Part shown: positions 9,187 through 16,863 of the stretch, piece after piece | Position numbering within the stretch: position 1 is the stretch's first letter | Layout: the number at the start of each line of letters is the position of its first letter | Assembly: GCA_947176505.1 (NCBI GenBank) | Contig: CAMWQW010000003.1 | Span: 1-64,000 of the forward strand | Source of the DNA: an uncultured Lachnospiraceae bacterium | Lineage (GTDB): Bacteria; Bacillota; Clostridia; Lachnospirales; Lachnospiraceae | Length of the DNA stretch: 64,000 nt | Reading direction: 5' to 3' | Translations under genes and position numbers: made by a program | Notes under the pieces: generated by a model | Told to the model about the DNA's origin: nothing | Seen by the model: only the letters and a program-made list of their open reading frames with translations | Database searches by the model: none

Positions 9187-10218
9187 TTATGCCTCTAAGT
9201 CTTCCCACTTTATCAGCACATTCTCTTTAATTTCTCTGACCGCCTTCCTGCCGATAACCTCCGACATGCGATGTGACGGAATACCCGTACCCGGACGTTT
9301 AGACCAGATCATATCCTGCGTAATCACTTCACCTGCTTTAATCTCACGCAGGGATACAATACTCCGAAACGCCCATGAACGAATCGAATCCTCGTCCTTG
9401 TGAACACACTTCTCACTGCCGGATGCCAGTTCAATCTTACGAATCCCGTCCACCAGACGGTATAAGTCTTCAAAGTCAATGGAAACTGTCTGATCCGGTC
9501 CCGGCGTCTGCTTGCTTAAGATAACGTGCTTCTCGATAATCGATGCACCCAAAGCGGCAGCGGCATAGCATGTATACAAATCCGGCGTGTGATCCGAATG
9601 CCCGATGACAGCCTTCGGAAAAGCTTCCTTCATCTTCGCAATCACTCCCAGATTCACGTCTTCATATTTCGGCGGATATTCGGATAGACAATTCGTAAAT
9701 GCGAACTCTACCCCCGTTTCCACAAGCGCATCATAGGTTCTCTTGATCTCATCCATGGTGCACATACCCGTCGATACGATCATCGGTTTGCCTAATTTAG
9801 CAATCGCTTGTAACGTCGGCACATCCGTCATCTCACCGGAACCAATCTTGAACGCCGATACTCCGATTTCATTTAATTCATACGCAGCCTTCAGGCTAAA
9901 GGGCGTACACAGATACATGATACCGATTTCCTTACAGTAATTCATCAGCTCAACATGTTGGTCAAGGGTCAGCGCATGCAGTTTCAGGAAATCATATAAC
10001 GGAATATCAAAGTTTGACGACATCGGTACGTCTTTCAACATCTCTTCATCAGGAAGATGATGCTGGAACTTGATGCAGTCCGCTCCCGCCAGTTTCGCCT
10101 GCCGGCACATTTCTTTCGCCGCATCCATATTCCCCATATGGTTATCGCAGCCCTCCGCAATAATAAACGCCGGCTGTCCTTCGCCGATGACTCTGTTATC
10201 AATCGTGATCGTTCTCAT
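9187..10218 (-). CDS. neuB: N-acetylneuraminate/legionaminate synthase (NeuB family)
   Basis: This is a 343-residue PEP-condensing nonulosonate synthase. The TIM-barrel NeuB domain (1-~265) contains AEGCDNHMGNMDAA, CIKFQ, the KIGSGEM segment and IGHSDHTPD. The C-terminal SAF/antifreeze-like domain (about 280-343) includes RPGTGIPSHRM and a final VIGRKAV. I start at ATG 10218 because GGAGGAG lies 5 nt upstream; that ribosome site is itself read as MEEK in the longer frame from 10230. The start codon lies within the 3' end of neuA, so the two genes are coupled. The product would be Neu5Ac, legionaminic acid or a related nonulosonic acid. Confidence 0.92.
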   Translation of the reverse strand: MRTITIDNRVIGEGQPAFIIAEGCDNHMGNMDAAKEMCRQAKLAGADCIKFQHHLPDEEMLKDVPMSSNFDIPLYDFLKLHALTLDQHVELMNYCKEIGIMYLCTPFSLKAAYELNEIGVSAFKIGSGEMTDVPTLQAIAKLGKPMIVSTGMCTMDEIKRTYDALVETGVEFAFTNCLSEYPPKYEDVNLGVIAKMKEAFPKAVIGHSDHTPDLYTCYAAAALGASIIEKHVILSKQTPGPDQTVSIDFEDLYRLVDGIRKIELASGSEKCVHKDEDSIRSWAFRSIVSLREIKAGEVITQDMIWSKRPGTGIPSHRMSEVIGRKAVREIKENVLIKWEDLEA

Positions 10219-10903
10219 TTTCTCCTCCATTTCTAATCAGTTCTTCCGCCAGCAGGATATCAATGGGCTCGTTAATGTCTACGCCCTCTTTCTCCGGAAT
10301 CACATAGCCGTTCACATGATATCCCAGAACGGAATTGGTCTCAAGTAAAGACTGTCTGTCCGTAATATAAACCGCACTATTCTCGATATAAATCGGTTCT
10401 CTGTCCTGCCGTCTTCTGGGCGCGTCCGGATATAGCCTACGGTAATGGTCTTCGCCCTCCTTAATCCAGTAATCAGTTCGGGTCTCCGTCAATGTCAAAA
10501 GCGCGTCATATTTATCCCTGTCCGCTTCGTATTTCTCGAAACATGCTTTGACAGTGTCCGCTTTGCGCAGAGGAGAAGTCGCTTGTAAGGTTACTACGGC
10601 ATCATAAGTACATCCTTTTCTTTCTTCCATCACATGCAGCGCATGTATCAGCGCAGACTCCGTGCTCGCCTTATCTCCGGATATGTCCTGCGGTCTGTCC
10701 ACCACTTCGATCCCCGGCGTCCGAAGCGCCACTTCTTTAATCTGCTCCGAGTCAGTGCTCACAGCCACGTCTCCTTCGAATGCTACCTTGCCCATCATTT
10801 CCAATGAATAGGTGAGCAGCGGTTTCCCGTTCACCGGATATATATTTTTCATGGGGATTCCTTTAGAACCGCCCCTTGCGGGGATTACTACCAAAAATTT
10901 CAT
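10199..10903 (-). CDS. neuA: CMP-nonulosonic acid synthetase (NeuA/LegF)
   Basis: The 234-residue cytidylyltransferase begins MKFLVVIPARGGSKGIPMKN, the CTP-binding P-loop-like signature of CMP-sialate synthetases. The conserved QATSPLR segment is at about 110, and RRQDREPIYIENSAVYI follows. It activates the nonulosonic acid made by NeuB with CMP for transfer. The ATG is preceded by GAGGTAAC. It is the first gene of the neuA-neuB-neuC-CBS string. The GT that uses the CMP-sugar is not obvious in the window; no canonical sialyltransferase was recognised. Confidence 0.92.
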   Translation of the reverse strand: MKFLVVIPARGGSKGIPMKNIYPVNGKPLLTYSLEMMGKVAFEGDVAVSTDSEQIKEVALRTPGIEVVDRPQDISGDKASTESALIHALHVMEERKGCTYDAVVTLQATSPLRKADTVKACFEKYEADRDKYDALLTLTETRTDYWIKEGEDHYRRLYPDAPRRRQDREPIYIENSAVYITDRQSLLETNSVLGYHVNGYVIPEKEGVDINEPIDILLAEELIRNGGENENDHD

Positions 10904-10984
10904 ATCGCGTTACCTCGTCTTCTTATCCATACTACCACATTTTATCCTAAAATACACTTCTGCCGCTCTCTAAATTACAAAAAC

Positions 10985-12349
10985 CTAATATTTTATCTCT
11001 AAGGTATGCTGCTGGTCCGGCTGTGTCTTAAGCCTTGAAACCACCATCAGCATACCATGTTCGTCCCTATGCAGCTCAAACTCTTTATTCACAGAAAAAT
11101 CCTGAAGAACCCGTTCCTCTCCTTCTTCCGGTAATATCGTAATTTTATACTCTATTTCCGTCTTCCGGTTAGATGCAATTGTATATTTCCGCATGTCCCC
11201 GTCATAGAAATAGTACAAACCATACGTCTCCGGATCATCCAACAAAATCTTCTCTTCATATGACTCACAGAAGTATTTCTGGTTTGTCCCGGTGTCTCCC
11301 GATACTACTTTCCACAAAAACGGGGTAAACAATTCTGCCCCGACACTGTTCAAATGCCCTGCATCTGCGAAATTTTCCCTATGCATGATATCCAGATATT
11401 CCGATTTGCACAGATTGAAATCGTAAAACGGTATTTCGTATTCATCGGCAACTGCCAATATCTGCTGATGGTAGGAATCATATTCTATTGTGGATAAAAT
11501 CTGCGTCTCATAAATCGGATTAATGAATAATGTAATATTGATGTTCTTCTCCTGACAGTACTCAATAATTTTTCTCAGATATGCTTCCGTATTGGGCGGC
11601 ATAACACCTTCTGTCTGAAAATCAATCTCCCGAAAATATGCCATGGTATATTCCGGCATCACTCCCAAGTTATAGTGATATCCCTTGTCACGATACTCAA
11701 GCGTAGGTTCCCCGTTTTCATCCTCATATCGAAGTTTATAATTTTTATAATCATCAGACGTTTTCAATGCAAGCTGCTCTACAATATACGGCGTGTCAAA
11801 CACATGCTCTCTGTATCTGATGAAGGGAAAGAGCGTATCCAGATATTTATCTTTTCTGCACATAGAGGCAATAAACTGCATCTTGTTGATTGAAAACCGC
11901 ATATGATCCGTGATATACCAGTTCCACTGCAGACTCACATCAGACATGACGTCTCCCTGCTTACCTGTTGACGGGACGTAGTATAATTCCAAATACACAT
12001 TTTTCAATTCATGGTCCCCGGTCATTTCTTTGAGCACATAATATGCGCCGTTGAGACGCATAAACGGTATAGACATATTGAAATTCTCCATACCGTTCAT
12101 CTCATCAAGAATAAAGGGGTCTATATCACAGTGTACATGGGATGAGCCGAGGAACACATTGTCAATATTCTCTGTCTTGTAATAATTGTGCCATAAAATC
12201 CTCGTCCAATTGTCTTCTTTGACATACAGAAAATCAAATGTACGGAAGACTATAAGCAAAACCAGTAATACCGCAGCGACAGTGACCGTTCTTCTTAAAT
12301 GTACTTTTATCCGGTTAGAATTGGAAGTAAATAAACTGCTGTGTATCAT
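10985..12349 (-). CDS. SGNH-like O-acetylation protein paired with MBOAT (copy 1)
   Basis: The protein has 454 residues with one N-terminal membrane anchor (about 15-38) and an extracytoplasmic domain. A GSSH nucleophile-type motif is at about 68-71 and a D-x-x-H pair at about 329-332 (ADAGHLN), the arrangement of AlgJ/AlgX/DltD-like SGNH proteins. These accept or transfer acetyl groups handed over by an MBOAT partner. The ATG at 12349 has GGGGAG 4-5 nt upstream and lies inside the 3' end of the MBOAT gene, overlapping by about 35 nt. A beta-rich tail follows after about 370. A paralogous pair sits at 23492-26412 on the other strand. Confidence 0.8.
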   Translation of the reverse strand: MIHSSLFTSNSNRIKVHLRRTVTVAAVLLVLLIVFRTFDFLYVKEDNWTRILWHNYYKTENIDNVFLGSSHVHCDIDPFILDEMNGMENFNMSIPFMRLNGAYYVLKEMTGDHELKNVYLELYYVPSTGKQGDVMSDVSLQWNWYITDHMRFSINKMQFIASMCRKDKYLDTLFPFIRYREHVFDTPYIVEQLALKTSDDYKNYKLRYEDENGEPTLEYRDKGYHYNLGVMPEYTMAYFREIDFQTEGVMPPNTEAYLRKIIEYCQEKNINITLFINPIYETQILSTIEYDSYHQQILAVADEYEIPFYDFNLCKSEYLDIMHRENFADAGHLNSVGAELFTPFLWKVVSGDTGTNQKYFCESYEEKILLDDPETYGLYYFYDGDMRKYTIASNRKTEIEYKITILPEEGEERVLQDFSVNKEFELHRDEHGMLMVVSRLKTQPDQQHTLEIKY

Positions 12350-13853
12350 AAATCTCCCCGTAACATCCAAACAGCATACATGCTGCCGTCAGACTGACAA
12401 AACATAGTATCTGAAACCACTCGCCTTGTTTTAGTACAAGCTCTGCAACATCCTTCCCTTTGTATTTCAAATAATCAACCGCCATCAGCACTGCAATTCC
12501 CAAAAACATAACTCTGGTATACTCTTTTGTCACTCCGAGATTGTATACGGATCCATCCAAAAAGATTTCCCAGTTAAATGTACTGAACAGTTGCTTAATC
12601 AACCGCAATGCGGCTTTCATCTGATCCGCCGCAAAGAATATCCATGTCATTGTGATCAGGATAAATGTCATGATTACATGCAACAGCCTTCTGCTGAAGA
12701 CTCCCCGTTGATCCGGTCTATGTCCCTGCTCCATTTCGGAGACATATCCACTGTTCAAACCACCCGAAATCTGATGCATCCTATTTGTCAACTTGTGCAA
12801 CACATCGCCGATTACCTGATACAAACCGTTGAGAAATCCCCAGACTATAAAACTCACGGAAGCGCCATGCCACAATCCGCTCACTCCGAATACAAATAAC
12901 AGATTACACTCCTTGCGCACTTCCCCTTTACGGTTTCCGCCCAGCGGAATATACAGATAGTCCCTGAACCACGAAGATAATGATATATGCCATCTTCTCC
13001 AGAACTCTTTCACACTTCCCGAATAGTACGGCGCATTGAAATTGTCGGTCAGCTTGATGCCAAACAGCAAGGAAGAGCCTCTGGCAATCGTGGAATACCC
13101 GTAAAAGTCACAATAAATCTGAAAAGAAAACAGAAACGCCGCATATGCAATATACATACCCGGATAGGACGCACTATCATCATAGACCGTATTTACTACA
13201 ATCGCTATCCTGTCAGCAATAACCATCTTGCAGAACAGTCCGTACACGATAAGCAAAAGTCCTTTGCAAAAATCATGCCACGACAGCCGGACCGGTTTCG
13301 CCAACTGCGTTAACAAATTCTTCGACCGCTCGATTGGTCCCGCAACCAACTGTGGAAAAAAGGACACAAACAATGCATATCTTAAGAAATTCTTCTCCGC
13401 ATATGTTTCACCCCGATAAACATCAAAAACATAACCCAGCGCCTGCAATATATAAAAAGAAATCCCTACCGGAAGCAGTACGCTGAATCTTCTGTCAATC
13501 GGGCTGATATGCAGGATACTTAACATTTTATTGAAATATCCCAGAAAGAAATCGTAATATTTAAAATACCCCAAAACACTCAACAGAACCAGAACGCATA
13601 TGATAAGAACCGTTCTCCTACAATGTGAAGCGCCCTTCCCCCGTTGTTGACGGTCCCGCTCAATCAACCGTGCTGAAATATACGTAATCACCGTACATCC
13701 AATCAACAGCATAATATACCACGGGTTCCACCTCATGTAGAAACAATAGCTTGCAATCAAAAGCCAAATATACCTTACCCTTTTGGGAAGTGCATAATAA
13801 ACCAGAAAGACAATTGGAAAGAATATCAAATAATCTATTGAATTAAATAACAT
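12315..13853 (-). CDS. MBOAT O-acyltransferase, AlgI-like (copy 1)
   Basis: The 512-residue polytopic membrane-bound O-acyltransferase carries the AlgI/DltB hallmarks: LFNSIDYLIFFPIVF at the N-terminus, FWRRWHISLSSWF with the conserved RRWH, YIPLGGNR, and the catalytic-His region GLWHGASVSFIVWG. It moves acetyl from a cytoplasmic donor across the membrane to the paired SGNH protein encoded downstream, and so O-acetylates the surface glycan. About 11 hydrophobic segments are visible. A hydrophilic loop rich in His/Arg/Gln near residues 355-385 (EMEQGHRPDQRG) is absent from copy 2. Confidence 0.9.
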   Translation of the reverse strand: MLFNSIDYLIFFPIVFLVYYALPKRVRYIWLLIASYCFYMRWNPWYIMLLIGCTVITYISARLIERDRQQRGKGASHCRRTVLIICVLVLLSVLGYFKYYDFFLGYFNKMLSILHISPIDRRFSVLLPVGISFYILQALGYVFDVYRGETYAEKNFLRYALFVSFFPQLVAGPIERSKNLLTQLAKPVRLSWHDFCKGLLLIVYGLFCKMVIADRIAIVVNTVYDDSASYPGMYIAYAAFLFSFQIYCDFYGYSTIARGSSLLFGIKLTDNFNAPYYSGSVKEFWRRWHISLSSWFRDYLYIPLGGNRKGEVRKECNLLFVFGVSGLWHGASVSFIVWGFLNGLYQVIGDVLHKLTNRMHQISGGLNSGYVSEMEQGHRPDQRGVFSRRLLHVIMTFILITMTWIFFAADQMKAALRLIKQLFSTFNWEIFLDGSVYNLGVTKEYTRVMFLGIAVLMAVDYLKYKGKDVAELVLKQGEWFQILCFVSLTAACMLFGCYGEIYDTQQFIYFQF

Positions 13854-13909
13854 TTTACATATACCTTTCTTTCCGTCTCTCTCCTAGCTATAACTCAACT
13901 TATCGCAAT

Positions 13910-15019
13910 CTACTTCAAAATATTCCCAAGCCACGTCTGCATCCCGGTCTGATAACATTTCCTGATAATCCGGAATACATCCCCGTAATCAATCCGTCCC
14001 TGCGTCTCCATCTGCTCTAACAGAACCGAAAGTTGTGCCACCATGTATGGATTTGCCTCGAAATCATCCGGCTTGCTATGCTGTGCATAAGCCGTGATAT
14101 GCGGCAGACATAATGTCTCATTCATGCCGTATCCTCTGATATCCTCCTCAATCAAAAGACTCGGAATCATATTGCTGACACAGTAAATATGCGTATGCAC
14201 GCGAAAACCGACATGTATGTCAATTTCATCAAGTTCCTTAAATTTCTCTGCATCGCCGGACAAATCGACGCATGTGACACCATGTTCCTCCGCCCATTCT
14301 TTTAACGTCAAATTATAATTCTTGGAATATTTCGTGATATATCCGTCATTAAACGTAAGAAGCACCTTTACCCCGGGAAACCTTCCCTGCAGGAAGCTAA
14401 TCAGATGTTCAATCTGAGACAGCTTCTTATCGTGATCCTGCGCGTTCTTTGTAAGTCCATGGTTCGAGACTGCAATCGTCTTCACTTTCCTGCCTGCAAA
14501 ACCACCTTGAAAGACGGTGTCATCTTCCGGCTTGTCCAGCAGTTCAAGATTATACCATGCCGGGCAACCCGCCATAATCACTCCCTTAACGCCGCTGTTG
14601 CGCAGAATGGTATCTACCGTCCAGTCTCTGCTGGCAAGCTGTCCGCCCCGTTCCACCACTTTATTAAAGTATGCAATCATTTCCTCAGAATACGGATACT
14701 CGTAAAGCGTTGCATCCTCACCGTCAGCACCGTACAATCCGGTCCCCATATAGTGAATCGGTACCGTTATCTCATCAATATGCTGATAGAAAAAGCTTGT
14801 CTTCACGTAGGCTTCCGCGTACTGCGCTCCGCCGCCTCCGGTCACAATTGCATCGTATTCATTGAGTCGTTCAATCTGAAACTGTGCGTCATTATCCAAG
14901 TTTAATTCAACGGAAGCCTCCGGATATGCTTTCTTCAACACCCTGACAATCCTGTCATAAATCAGGAAGTCTCCGCCGTTACTGTATGGTCTTCCGGCAA
15001 TCAAAATCTTTTTCATCAC
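13910..15019 (-). CDS. Polysaccharide pyruvyl transferase family protein
   Basis: The 369-residue protein matches the PS_pyruv_trans family. Landmarks are KKILIAGRPYSNGGDFLIYD at the N-terminus, the glycine-rich VTGGGGAQY at about 60-68, and the ASRDWTVDTILRNSGV...MAGCPAW block typical of CsaB/WcaK-like enzymes. It would transfer pyruvate from PEP to the glycan as a ketal, giving an acidic group. Start is GTG 15019 or ATG 15016, with AAAGGA upstream. It has its own promoter (15068-15096) immediately after the terminator of the 16-kb insert, so it is the first glycan gene on the downstream side of that block. Confidence 0.85.
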   Translation of the reverse strand: MMKKILIAGRPYSNGGDFLIYDRIVRVLKKAYPEASVELNLDNDAQFQIERLNEYDAIVTGGGGAQYAEAYVKTSFFYQHIDEITVPIHYMGTGLYGADGEDATLYEYPYSEEMIAYFNKVVERGGQLASRDWTVDTILRNSGVKGVIMAGCPAWYNLELLDKPEDDTVFQGGFAGRKVKTIAVSNHGLTKNAQDHDKKLSQIEHLISFLQGRFPGVKVLLTFNDGYITKYSKNYNLTLKEWAEEHGVTCVDLSGDAEKFKELDEIDIHVGFRVHTHIYCVSNMIPSLLIEEDIRGYGMNETLCLPHITAYAQHSKPDDFEANPYMVAQLSVLLEQMETQGRIDYGDVFRIIRKCYQTGMQTWLGNILK

Positions 15020-15067
15020 TTAATATTCTTTCCTTTGACATTTTATCAAATATAAAACCATATCTAC

Positions 15068-15096
15068 ATGATAACTTTATTTTGAGGTTTTTTCAA
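15068..15096 (-). promoter_or_regulatory. Sigma-A-type promoter for the pyruvyl transferase operon
   Basis: On the minus strand TTGAAA (15091-15096), 17 nt and TATCAT (15068-15073) lie about 50 nt upstream of the start codon, just past the preceding terminator. It closely resembles the promoters at 36699-36727 and 37773-37801 (TTGAAA-N17-TATGAT). Confidence 0.75.
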
Positions 15097-15112
15097 GTGT
15101 GAGAGAAAAGAA

Positions 15113-15145
15113 GCGTTAGATACAAGTTTCTCTGGTATCTAACGC
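15113..15145 (-). terminator. Terminator of the GHKL-PRTase / receiver / DUF2971 operon
   Basis: A perfect 11-bp stem (GCGTTAGATAC / GTATCTAACGC) with an 11-nt loop is followed on the minus strand by TTCTTTTCTC. It lies 62 nt beyond the DUF2971 stop and closes the three-gene unit. Confidence 0.9.
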
Positions 15146-15207
15146 CTAAATTAAAACAATATTAATTTATTACACTTGCCAATATCAGCGCAATCTTTCT
15201 TAAAGCG

Positions 15208-16344
15208 TTAATAAATGTAAGGAATAGATGACTTTTCTGCTATAATTCCGCTTCTTGTAAGATAATAATTCTCAAAATCGGAGCAATATTCCGACTGCTT
15301 AATAATCTCAGCAATGTCTGTCAGTACTGCTTCTTTTGATGACAATGAAAATGTCTTCCACCTATCGTATAAGCTTTTTATAATTTTACTAGAACCTCCT
15401 TTGTTCTGTTCCAGTTCTTTCCAAAACGGAGAGATTCTTTTGTTGTAACACAAATAATTCTTAATTTGTTCCTTCCACTGTTCCTCCGTAACGAGCGCAC
15501 TTGACATTATCTTCGCATGATCTAAAAAGAATTTAATACTCTTATAAACCACCTCTTGATTATTTCCGGGTCCAACCATCACAGAAGTAATCGGCCAACC
15601 ATTTTTACACTGAACATCCAAATACGGCTTCATTATGTGTTTGTCAATTCTATAGCCTATCCGCGGCTGTTTTCCCGTTTCGCTATTAATCTTCATTGTG
15701 TCAAATGCCAACCGCATTTCTTCCTCTTGATAAAAATCATACTGCTTGACAAAAATACTAATCTGAGCCCATCTTTCTATCAAACTTTCACTGTCTAAAT
15801 TGTCTGCATTTTCACCAAACAAATCTGTCAAAATCTTTTCCGCTGTCTCTTGATACTTCTGCGCATCAATACGCTCTTCTGTAAAATAATAGATTTCTTT
15901 CAAGCCTCTTTCAACTGGAATCTCCCGCTCTTCCGAATCTTTCTGGTCTTTTTTATACAAAAGAAATTCATCGGCTTTGTCTGGCTCAAATACCATTTCC
16001 AAACAGACTCCCGATTCCTTCGCATATGTAGTCCACTGGCTCAGCAAATCTTTCTTCCTACAAAAAGAAATCGTGTAACGAGAAGATATGTTCTGTCTTT
16101 CTTCCCCGTTCTGTTCACTAAATATTTCTTGGATAGGACATTCTGCATACTCTTTTTGCTTCTGCTTAGACTCAAACCACTTAGCCGTAATATTAGACTT
16201 TGTAACCAGCGTTCTAATTTCACTGATCCCATTCAGATACTCCCGCGAATCATTCATATAATCCAGATTGGTCGCCCATATATTCCCATTCTGCAAAATT
16301 TTGCTCATTGTATCTGTTGTCGTATAATAATATAATTTCTGCAT
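15208..16344 (-). CDS. DUF2971 family protein, possible effector
   Basis: The 378-residue soluble protein has the DUF2971 layout. The N-terminal YYYTTTDTMSKILQNG (5-20) leads to IWATNLDYMNDSREY with the conserved N-D..E at 31-35. ISFC-type strand and SQWTTYA (about 92-108) follow, then GVCLEMVF. DUF2971 proteins are often encoded beside mobile or defence genes, but I know of no established activity. The Tyr-rich opening, then an IL..G segment, resembles ADP-ribosyltransferase-like folds; this is a guess from pattern only. Its ATG follows the receiver-like gene's TAA without a gap, so it is translationally coupled as the last gene of the operon that starts at 23199. It is the most plausible output protein of that operon. 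Confidence 0.75.
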   Translation of the reverse strand: MQKLYYYTTTDTMSKILQNGNIWATNLDYMNDSREYLNGISEIRTLVTKSNITAKWFESKQKQKEYAECPIQEIFSEQNGEERQNISSRYTISFCRKKDLLSQWTTYAKESGVCLEMVFEPDKADEFLLYKKDQKDSEEREIPVERGLKEIYYFTEERIDAQKYQETAEKILTDLFGENADNLDSESLIERWAQISIFVKQYDFYQEEEMRLAFDTMKINSETGKQPRIGYRIDKHIMKPYLDVQCKNGWPITSVMVGPGNNQEVVYKSIKFFLDHAKIMSSALVTEEQWKEQIKNYLCYNKRISPFWKELEQNKGGSSKIIKSLYDRWKTFSLSSKEAVLTDIAEIIKQSEYCSDFENYYLTRSGIIAEKSSIPYIY

Positions 16345-16851
16345 TTATACAGCTTGATGCAGACCTAATGCTTCAACGAAGGTAGGGCATCCTTCCAGAT
16401 CCAGACTAAGTGACGCACCGTTCTGTCCTGCCACAATGACATGCTCTCCAAATGTTCTCTCTATAGCACGTTTCAAATGCTCAACAGTTGTATAAAACCA
16501 TATTCTGTACAGTTGATTGTCTGCATCATCTCTCTTTTTCAATGCATATCGCACATTAATCCGATACTCGAACACTTCAATCACAGCCCCCCGATCAATA
16601 TCGGTATCAAACAGGAACAATGTGTCCGGATCACTATATAGTTCATCGAGTTTCTCTTCCAGATTCCAATAATCTACAATTGTTATTGTATTGCACAACA
16701 ATTTAGTTCTCAATTCCTCCGCTTTTTCCCCATAATCATTCTGCGGATCATAACACAATACCTCCACTTCGCATCCCGGGCAAATATCGTTTAACTGTTC
16801 CGCCGTTCCCACCAGTCTTTCCGGATAATCTTCTAGAATCACAATTCTCAT
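16345..16851 (-). CDS. Divergent response-regulator receiver-like protein
   Basis: The 168-residue single-domain protein begins MRIVILEDYPERL, matching the acidic pair after strand 1 of receiver domains (E7, D8). A strand-3-like TLFLFDTDI offers Asp82/Asp84 as a phosphoacceptor, and a strand-4-like IWFYTT offers Thr121/122. The usual strand-5 Lys is not obvious. An insertion rich in charged residues separates strand 2 from strand 3. Start ATG 16851 has GGAGGT 6 nt upstream; that site overlaps the TAG of the giant upstream gene, so the genes are coupled. Next to a GHKL-ATPase protein, this suggests a phosphorelay-like or conformational switch. The receiver assignment is by motif reading and needs structure comparison. 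Confidence 0.55.
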   Translation of the reverse strand: MRIVILEDYPERLVGTAEQLNDICPGCEVEVLCYDPQNDYGEKAEELRTKLLCNTITIVDYWNLEEKLDELYSDPDTLFLFDTDIDRGAVIEVFEYRINVRYALKKRDDADNQLYRIWFYTTVEHLKRAIERTFGEHVIVAGQNGASLSLDLEGCPTFVEALGLHQAV

Positions 16852-16863
16852 CACGACACCTCC

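Noticed and set aside
8648..9403. Long open frame on the plus strand opposite neuC/neuB
   Set aside because: It is antisense to two well-recognised genes, has no ribosome site and shows no family resemblance.
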